A stretch of DNA of 64,000 nucleotides from Astropecten irregularis. Taxonomy: Eukaryota > Echinodermata > Asteroidea > Paxillosida > Astropectinidae. The notes beneath the pieces were generated by a model that was not told where the DNA came from, searched no databases, and saw only the letters and a program-made list of their open reading frames with translations. This document shows, piece after piece, positions 59,301-64,000 of this stretch (position 1 is the stretch's first letter; every line of letters begins with the position of its first letter). Location of the stretch: assembly GCA_963971285.1 (NCBI GenBank), contig OZ020246.1, positions 14,181,217 through 14,245,216 on the forward strand. Direction: 5' to 3'. A program made the position numbers and the translations under genes.

Positions 59301-62276
59301 TCACCCAGGTGTAAATGGGTGCTTCGATACTAGGCACTTTCTCACACACCAAAAAAGTGCGGCTATTTGGGCGCGCTCCAAATCACGACCCAAATAGTCG
59401 CACTTTTTTTGGTGTGTGAGAACGTGCCTACTATGACACTTGCACTTTCCTGAGACTTATGCTCTTTTCAAAACCATGTACAGTATTAGGTTTTGGCTCA
59501 GGTTTCATATTACATCATCTTAAATCTGAAAAGACGTATGCTTTATCTTCGAAGATAAAGCTTAAATTTATGCTTTATTCAAAGCAAAGTATGTACTTTG
59601 ATAGCAAAAGTGTCTATTTTGTTGATACATTGAACTTTAAAAAAGATTTAATTTAGTGAAAGGGAAATGAGCCAGAATGCCATGGGCTCGATTTCATCAA
59701 ACCTTGATGAGTTGTCTGCATATATTATATTGTGACATCACACTTTGCTTAGCAATTAAAGGGAGCATATAGGATATGCAAGGCCTCAAAAAAAAAATGA
59801 TTGAGTTTGAGACAAAATATGGACCCAACAAATCGTAAACAGTGCAAACAGTCACCATGGGAAATCTTGGTTCATCAGATGCTGGGTTTTTCGAGCAAAT
59901 CAAGATTTAGTGTCTTTTCCAAAGATCGTTCGTCCGAACGATTTTTGGAACAAACATAAAAGTTAACAATTCTTCATGTTTTAGAAGAAAAATCGAGTCG
60001 GGTTTTTGCTATTTTCTCGTTACTCAGACGTCCGATTGAGCTCAAATTTTCACAGGTTTATTATTTCATGTACATGTTTGATCAGACAAAGTATGAGTGT
60101 AGTCCTGTGACCTTTTCCAATTATGTATTGTACCTTTAAGATTGGTTCATGATTTAAAGGTAGTATCAGACTTTGGTTTTTGTCAAAGAAGTACAGATTC
60201 GTGGGCAAAAATATCAAGGAAGATACAGTAAAAGTAATCTGTGAAAATTTCAGTCCTATACGTTTCCCACTTTTTGAGAAAACAGCGAAAAACGGCCACA
60301 GTATTTCTTAAGTGTTTTCTCTTTTATTTTTGATCTTTTAAAAGATCAAAAAGATTTTCGGTCGTTGTTTTACTAATTTCTGGATAAATACACCATTTCA
60401 GGCGGAAACATTTTAACGGTATGTTTCTAACACCACCATCTTCATTCCCTGTAAGTTACCGGTATACGTAAATCTGTAAACATTTCTGTTTTGGTCTCTT
60501 ACCAAAGTATGATACTACCTTTAAGATTGGTCTTCGTGCTTGGTGACATCTTGTTTCACAATGGCCCTTAACTTCTTTCCTGACTTTCATTTTTTGTTGT
60601 TTCTTGATTAGAAATTCCAGTGCGGAATACAAAGCCGTGATACCAGGGATAGTGGCAGTCGTGGACAGTCACAAGAAGAATCTTATTCCAGGACAGCCGC
60701 AGCTTAACATGTGTGATATGGCAGTACAGGTAGGCATGACTGTTTTTGCAAACAATTTGTTTATTAGTTTCAAAAGTCAGGGATGAGATTTCTCAGATTA
60801 AAATCTGATTTCAGACTTTATTGTTTTGGATTATTGATTTTTTTTTCCTCACAGGCTCCGTACAAAAGTATAAGAGATTTTCATATTTCAGACTTGTTAT
60901 GCTCCCTGTCAGCTGTTTTCAGACATTTTTATCATTGCTTAATCTCATCCCTGAAAAGTGAAGCAGATTTAACTTCATTTTTGCCCAAAATGAATTGATA
61001 CTTTGATAGTTATGAATTCATATGGCTAGATATTTGGCACGTGGGTATCTGATGCAAAATTTACATACAAGTACATGAATTTAAGGCCATAGGCCTGTAT
61101 GCAATTCAGTTTTACAGGCAATTTCAGTTGGTGGCAACAAAGCATACCACATACAAAAAGGAAAGTTTGGGTTGCACAAAATTCAATTGAATGACAATAA
61201 GGGCTATTTAGTTGATCTGCAAATCTCCCCTCGGCATGGCCGGGTCATTGACTACGGTATGTAAGACCCATTGTAATGGCAGCAAAATTGACCTTTCCAG
61301 ATAGTGAGTAATTCCTCAGTGATGCATGAATGGATTGCTTTGAATGCCCAGAGAGATATTGAATGCATTCTACTAAAAAAAAAAAAAAAAAAGATCGAAA
61401 AGCTGAAAACATACATTTTATTTTCATAATTTTGTTTATATGGGTATCAGGTTATTTGTTGGGGATGGGGGGGACACACTGCGTACTGTAAACCGTTAGT
61501 CAAATTGTGAATTGAGAGGACCGAAAATGAGAGGATGATATTTTTAACCTTTACTCTTAAATCCCAATAACTTTTAGTTGTGTATAGTAAGTTGAATTAA
61601 AACACAAGGATCCCTTATTTAAATCACCAAATAACCACTAGGGAAACTGACTGGATTAATGTTAAAGGGCATGTACAACATTGGTTAACAAACCAAAACA
61701 GAAATCTTCACAGATTTATGTACATGTATAACTTACATGGTATAAAGGCGGTAATTGTAGAAACATGATATATGAATTTTTTGTCTGCCTGAAATGCTGT
61801 ACATGTATTTATCCAGAACAGAGTAAAACCAAACACCAAAACATTTTGATCTTGGCAAGATAAAAAAGGAGACAGCTATTCCCACACAATTTGGCGCAAC
61901 AATTGCAACAGGTTTTCGTCGTTTTCGACTGTTTCCAATGATCAACTGAGCAGAAAATGTCACAAGTTTTTTTTAATTCTGTGGCAAATCAAATTATGAG
62001 CATCCTGCAGTTGCTGTGGCACTTTTACCAATGTTGTACATGCCCTTTAAGTCTTTGAAAGGTGAACAAAGAAAATATTGACTGGAGCGGGATCATTTTA
62101 ATATTTAACTTTAAACCTGATTCTTACCTGCTATGGCATCATAATGTATGCTCCTTTATTGATGTTGGTTGTTGTTGTTTTTTATGTAGAGTTGGGCACC
62201 CCCAGGCTGTGAGAAGCTAGGTGATTGTCTTCCTGTTCCAAAGTCTCATCCATACAAGTGCACCTGGCCACACTAG
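44366..62276 (+). CDS. GALNS: N-acetylgalactosamine-6-sulfatase (GALNS-like), complete
   Basis: Exons: 44366-44491, 45726-45849, 47645-47822, 48547-48754, one of three alternative 265-nt exons, 56678-56781, 57500-57742, 58903-59024, 60612-60729, 62190-62276. With any one alternative exon the CDS is 1575 nt, 524 aa, against 522 for human GALNS. A signal peptide ([18 protein letters not shown]) precedes the metal-binding Asp41-Asp42. The sulfatase motif is C81-S-P-A-R85, split by intron 2, with Cys81 expected to become formylglycine. Lys142/His144 (GKWHLGH), His238, Asp290/Asn291 (TSDNG) and Lys311 ([10 protein letters not shown]) match the catalytic set. The C-terminus has [10 protein letters not shown] and ends in CTWPH. 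The enzyme removes 6-sulfate from GalNAc or galactose in chondroitin and keratan sulfates in lysosomes; the invertebrate substrate is inferred. An in-frame upstream ATG (44291) would bury the signal peptide, so 44366 is preferred. Introns carry eight TTAA-MITEs. Confidence 0.95.
44820..44985. repeat. GGCGAGTTGGTCAGGA minisatellite
   Basis: About ten 16-17-bp units with alternating GCGAGTTGG and GCGAGTCGG cores, in GALNS intron 1. Related in core motif to the arrays at 42719 and 47993. Confidence 0.8.
45218..45306. mobile_element. 89-bp foldback with perfect 9-bp target duplication
   Basis: Nearly the whole element is one stem (left end TAGTTGCGATGATCGTAACG, right end CGATCATCGCAACTA) with an 11-nt loop. 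It is flanked on both sides by CCCATGCAC (45209-45217 and 45307-45315). The 9-bp duplication points to a MULE-like or related transposase. Confidence 0.85.
45873..47422 (+). mobile_element. TTAA-MITE (family B) split by a hAT-like insertion
   Basis: Left end TTAAAGGGAGCTTACAGGAT, right end TTGTACCTTTAA. It matches 59756-60139 except for the 980-bp insertion at 46392-47371. It lies in GALNS intron 2. Confidence 0.85.
46392..47371. mobile_element. 980-bp non-autonomous hAT-like element
   Basis: Ends TAAGCTTGTTCGATAT and ATATCGAACAAGCTTA are perfect inverted repeats. The flanks are a perfect 8-bp duplication, GTATGAGT (46384-46391 and 47372-47379). Subterminal zones are rich in ATATCGCGATAT-type motifs on both sides. 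No transposase ORF. Confidence 0.88.
47993..48250. repeat. foldback with CAACTCGTACC / CGAGTTGG arms
   Basis: Left arm: repeated CAACTCGTACCGTCGCACC. Right arm: repeated GTGCGAGTTGGCAAA, its approximate complement. The centre is GAGGAATAAAAC, 8 nt, GTTTTATTCCTC, a perfect 12-bp stem. It lies in GALNS intron 3. Confidence 0.75.
49542..49806 (+). CDS. GALNS: GALNS alternative exon 5A
   Basis: 265 nt, acceptor CATTTAG, donor GTGAGG, phase 0 in and 1 out. Encodes residues 213-300, from EAITFIESQ to ALYASEN, with active-site His238 in [13 protein letters not shown] and Asp290/Asn291 in TSDNGG. About 13 residues differ from exon 5B. Confidence 0.93.
49962..50226 (+). CDS. GALNS: GALNS alternative exon 5B
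   Basis: 265 nt, acceptor TCATTAG, donor GTGAGC, same phases as 5A and only 155 bp downstream. It starts ESLSFIESQ and carries [19 protein letters not shown] and a different tail (ALVSRYR). It shares a run of over 60 identical nucleotides with 5A, including silent sites. Confidence 0.93.
50468..50758 (+). mobile_element. TTAA-MITE (family A variant) between exons 5B and 5C
   Basis: TTAA-bounded; left end AAGGTACTATCATACTTTTG, right end CCAATTCTGTACCTTTAA, with an internal deletion compared with other copies. It fills most of the 5B-5C intron. Confidence 0.8.
50821..51085 (+). CDS. GALNS: GALNS alternative exon 5C
   Basis: 265 nt, acceptor TCTGTAG, donor GTAAGT, same phases. It starts EALEFITKQ and carries [15 protein letters not shown] and [17 protein letters not shown]. 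Active-site His, Asp and Asn are kept. It is diverged from 5A/5B and is closer to human GALNS at several positions ([22 protein letters not shown]). Joining to exon 6 creates Cys301 instead of Gly301. Confidence 0.93.
51148..51257. mobile_element. palindromic GGCCTGTTTG element
   Basis: Left CCTGTTTGTTTCAGGTTTGC and right GCATGAAACAAACAGGCCC are inverted, with mirrored ATCAGTGATC motifs inside. Related to 42015-42150. Confidence 0.7.
51640..51925 (-). mobile_element. tRNA-related SINE-like repeat
   Basis: The minus strand carries GGCTGGATAGCTCAGTTG and GGTTTGACTCCCGC, preceded by a roughly 170-bp 5' module ending GGGACACCACCAACG. Confidence 0.7.
51940..52110 (-). mobile_element. truncated tRNA-related SINE-like repeat
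   Basis: Same family, lacking the 5' module. It contains the pre-insertion site GAATTTTAAGTCATTGAAAG that corresponds to the MITE insertion point at 61662-62050. Confidence 0.7.
53091..54250 (+). mobile_element. AGCTGTTTCGC element with CRE-like sites
   Basis: Begins AGCTGTTTCGCATGCAGC and ends GCGAAACAGCT in inverted orientation. The interior has several TGACGTCA motifs (near 53285, 53565, 53670, 53683, 53826, 53839) and CATGATGTCATC variants. No ORF. It shares most of its left half with 63325-64000. Confidence 0.7.
54525..54898. mobile_element. 374-bp non-autonomous hAT-like element
   Basis: Ends TAAGGTGACCA and TGGTTACCTTA are inverted (one mismatch). Perfect 8-bp duplication TTGTAATA at 54517-54524 and 54899-54906. 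Inserted in the 101-bp satellite. Confidence 0.85.
55035..55412 (+). mobile_element. TTAA-MITE (family A variant)
   Basis: TTAA at both ends, left AAGGTACTATCATACTTTGG, right CCAAAGTATGAGAGTACCTT. It shares its GTTGATAGAACAGCT segment with the 58463 copy. Confidence 0.8.
55710..55979. mobile_element. 270-bp foldback with a 49-bp perfect terminal palindrome
   Basis: Starts ATGCTAGGAGTCCACTGGGC and ends GCCCAGTGGACTCCTAGCAT; the identity of the arms runs 49 bp without mismatch. GGCGCCAGTTGG-type motifs recur inside. GC-rich against an AT-rich background. Confidence 0.85.
57060..57385 (-). mobile_element. tRNA-related SINE-like repeat
   Basis: The minus strand has GGCTGGATAGCTCAATTGGT; the B-box is decayed (CACTGGTTGCCGC). 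The 5' module is complete. It ends about 115 bp before GALNS exon 7. Confidence 0.7.
57801..58169 (+). mobile_element. TTAA-MITE (family A)
   Basis: TTAA-bounded; left end AAGGTAATATCATCATGTAC, body with the GATC...GATC core and the TACCC boundary motif. It lies in GALNS intron 7. Confidence 0.75.
58463..58834 (+). mobile_element. TTAA-MITE-like element flanked by TTGA
   Basis: Left TTGAAGGTACTATCATACTT, right CTACTACCTTTGA. Both flanks read TTGA rather than TTAA, so either the target was TTGA or both sites mutated. Confidence 0.7.
59165..59330 (+). mobile_element. tRNA-derived SINE
   Basis: Head with CCTAGTGGTCTGGCGTGTCG (A-box-like) and GGGATCGAATCC (B-box-like), then CTTGGGCAAGACGCTTTGTC and CCAGGTGTAAATGGGT, a tail type common in metazoan SINEs. 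It is followed immediately by the palindrome at 59331. Confidence 0.75.
59331..59430. repeat. 100-bp palindrome (foldback)
   Basis: Left TAGGCACTTTCTCACACACC and right GGTGTGTGAGAACGTGCCTA pair with one or two mismatches; the stem continues through AAAAAAGTGCGNCTATTTGG. Loop about 14 nt. Confidence 0.85.
59756..60139 (+). mobile_element. TTAA-MITE (family B)
   Basis: TTAA-bounded; left AAGGGAGCATATAGGATATG, right TTGTACCTTTAA. Uninterrupted counterpart of 45873-47422. Confidence 0.8.
60154..60524 (+). mobile_element. TTAA-MITE (family A), complete
   Basis: TTAA-bounded; left AAGGTAGTATCAGACTTTGG, right CCAAAGTATGATACTACCTT. Starts 15 bp after the family-B copy ends. Confidence 0.85.
61610..62095 (-). 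mobile_element. SINE-like repeat split by a TTAA-MITE
   Basis: Flanks of the MITE match one continuous SINE-like copy (compare 51950-52010): CACTAGGGAAACTGACTGGA before and GTCTTTGAAAGGTGAACAAA after it. Confidence 0.75.
61662..62050 (-). mobile_element. TTAA-MITE (family A variant) with visible target duplication
   Basis: Left AGGGCATGTACAACATTGGT and right ACCAATGTTGTACATGCCCT are perfect 20-bp inverted repeats, flanked by TTAA at 61662-61665 and 62047-62050. Body in reverse family-A orientation. Confidence 0.9.
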
Positions 62277-62718
62277 GATGAACACCAGCCAGTCAGCCAG
62301 CAACTGTGACCAGTGAACTGTGCAACGTCAGGGAGAAATATACACACATGTACATGAAAAATGTAATCCATGAGTCGCATGCTATGGATGGGTACCGGTA
62401 TATCTTTACAAATTACAACGTTAGTTTAAAACAGCCGTCCACATTTGCTACTATTTAGTTTATACAGATACTTACTATGAATTTGAATTCTTTATATTTT
62501 TTTTTTTTAAGATAACATCTGGAAATAGAAATTTTTAAGGATCCCACAAATGTGGATAGCAATGTAGTCTGCAAGGTTGTCGAGAGAAATATTTAAAGAA
62601 AAAATACACCATCTCACATGATCAAAGGTTGTGTTTCCTTTTTCTTAATACTCCGCAATTAAGTGTTTTTGTGCTTGTAACTCCTTCTTGTGAATAGACA
62701 TAAATCGGCTTATGTTCT

Positions 62719-62957
62719 TGGGCCAATTTCATAAAACTGTTAAGCACAAAAATTTGCTTAGCACAAAAATGTCTCGCCCAATAAAACAAACCACCATTGA
62801 AAATTCCATTTGATATTCATTTAGTGAACAACAGCCAAAGAACAATCACAAGTGATACACAGCACGTGAAAATTTGGTTGTTAACCCTGTTTTTATTAAG
62901 ACAGAAATGTCATGCTTAGCAAATTTGTGTGCTTAACAGTTTAATGAAATTGGCCCC
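62719..62957. mobile_element. GGCC-ended foldback MITE
   Basis: Left GGGCCAATTTCATAAAACTG, right TTTAATGAAATTGGCCCC. Same family as 8374-8620, downstream of GALNS. Confidence 0.8.
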
Positions 62958-63324
62958 TGGAAGTTCATATTATCCTTCGCCCAAAACTGCATAGGTTCTG
63001 GTTTTTTGTTGAAGTCTCACATTTTCTTGTTCCAAATTGTGTAACTACTTTGAAAAGGCAACCAAACATCCCCAGTTTTGATACATCTGAAATGCACGTA
63101 ACAAATTGAGCTAAAGACCAAGCCAAAGTTAGGAAGGAGGGTCAGCATCGTCTTTTCTACGTTTGATGCATATCTTTGATTTTGAGCCGTAAAAGTTGTT
63201 CCCATCAATTTATGCAGAATATTTATCAAACAGGGGCACAATTGTTGAAACTATTTTTTTTGCTGTGCCTTTAACCTGGCAATAAAAAAGATGGAGCTTT
63301 GAAAATAATACATTCACTTCTTAT

Positions 63325-64000
63325 TAGCTGTTTCGCATGCAGCGGAACAGCTTTTGTTTTTCTTATTTTTTTTTTTCTTTCTTTTTTTTTTTAGCTGTTT
63401 CGCAGACCGCGGAACAGCTTTTGTTTTTCTTATTTTTTTTTTCTTTTTCCTTTTTTATTTCTTCTTTTTCCACTTTTTTCCCATAGACATAACACACGGT
63501 TTTTCTACAAGTCACTTCTACCCTTATGCCAGTTCCGATAAAATTCATACTTGGCACATAGTTAGACCACCACCCCGAATCGCATGCCGCGTATGTACGT
63601 CATCGTGACGTCATCACGTGCACCATGACGTCATCATAAAAGTGCAAATTTCAGGGCTCTTTATCTCCTAAATTATAAGTCCGATGTAACTCAAACTTGG
63701 TATGTAAGTATATGGGGACATGTAATACACGAAAAATGTGGTCACGTGTCGATGACGTCATCGTGTGATTTTATACGAATTATTAAATTTTTGGACCTTT
63801 TCTTTATATCTCCTGAACGACAAATCGTATTTTTGATTTTTTTTCGGTAAAATGTTTGTTAGGTTATAGGCATATGCCACAATTTACCAAAAAGGTGTGA
63901 TGCATGATGACGTCATCAAAAAGCCGATTTTCAGATTCACATATAAGGGAATATCCGATGGTGATGAAACTTGGTGGGTAGGTAGGGAATGGTACTAGTA
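63325..64000 (+). mobile_element. AGCTGTTTCGC element, cut by the window end
   Basis: Two AGCTGTTTCGC...GGAACAGCT hairpins (63327 and 63393) followed by T-rich tracts, then sequence matching 53160-53660 (for example ACAAGTCACTTCTACCCTTA and GGGAATATCCGATGGTGATG). TGACGTCA motifs lie near 63606, 63627, 63754 and 63909. Confidence 0.75.

Overview
The window is a piece of a metazoan nuclear genome: spliced genes with GT-AG introns, AT-rich non-coding DNA and many short inverted-repeat transposons. A marine deuterostome, most likely an echinoderm (possibly a sea star), fits best. The main reason is an Aurora kinase that mixes Aurora-A and Aurora-B hallmarks, as described for a single-copy starfish Aurora. 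The species assignment is inference.

Layout. (1) 1-10.4 kb: a 19-bp minisatellite, then a minus-strand gene for a secreted CUB-domain protein (signal-peptide exon near 10.3 kb, CUB exon near 3.3 kb). Its intron carries a 2.2-kb pyrimidine-rich satellite. (2) 14.7-21.1 kb: a plus-strand seven-exon gene for a 577-residue, unrecognised, His-rich protein. (3) 23.5-24.9 kb: a 1.37-kb inverted-repeat element whose arms hold GGCGAC hexanucleotide arrays, followed by one isolated minus-strand candidate exon. (4) 28.7-30.7 kb: a two-exon FAM210B-like mitochondrial membrane protein gene. (5) 35.5-42.6 kb, minus strand: a complete nine-coding-exon Aurora kinase (415 aa). (6) 44.4-62.3 kb, plus strand: a complete N-acetylgalactosamine-6-sulfatase (GALNS-like) gene, 524 aa. 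It is head-to-head with Aurora across a region of about 480 bp that may act as a bidirectional promoter.

The most striking feature is in the GALNS gene. Three consecutive intact exons of exactly 265 nt (49542-49806, 49962-50226, 50821-51085) encode alternative versions of the same catalytic segment, including the active-site His and the Asp-Asn pair. All have the same splice phases (in 0, out 1), and joining any two shifts the frame into an early stop. This is the signature of mutually exclusive exons and predicts three enzyme isoforms with different active-site surroundings.

The rest is largely mobile DNA. At least 16 copies of one TTAA-flanked MITE superfamily are present, eight of them in GALNS introns. 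One has an internal filled-site/empty-site comparison. There are also two hAT-like elements with perfect 8-bp target duplications, an 89-bp foldback with a perfect 9-bp duplication, tRNA-related SINE-like repeats, GGCC-ended foldbacks, and repeats that spread TGACGTCA motifs. No transposase-coding ORF, CRISPR array, rRNA gene or convincing functional tRNA gene was seen.
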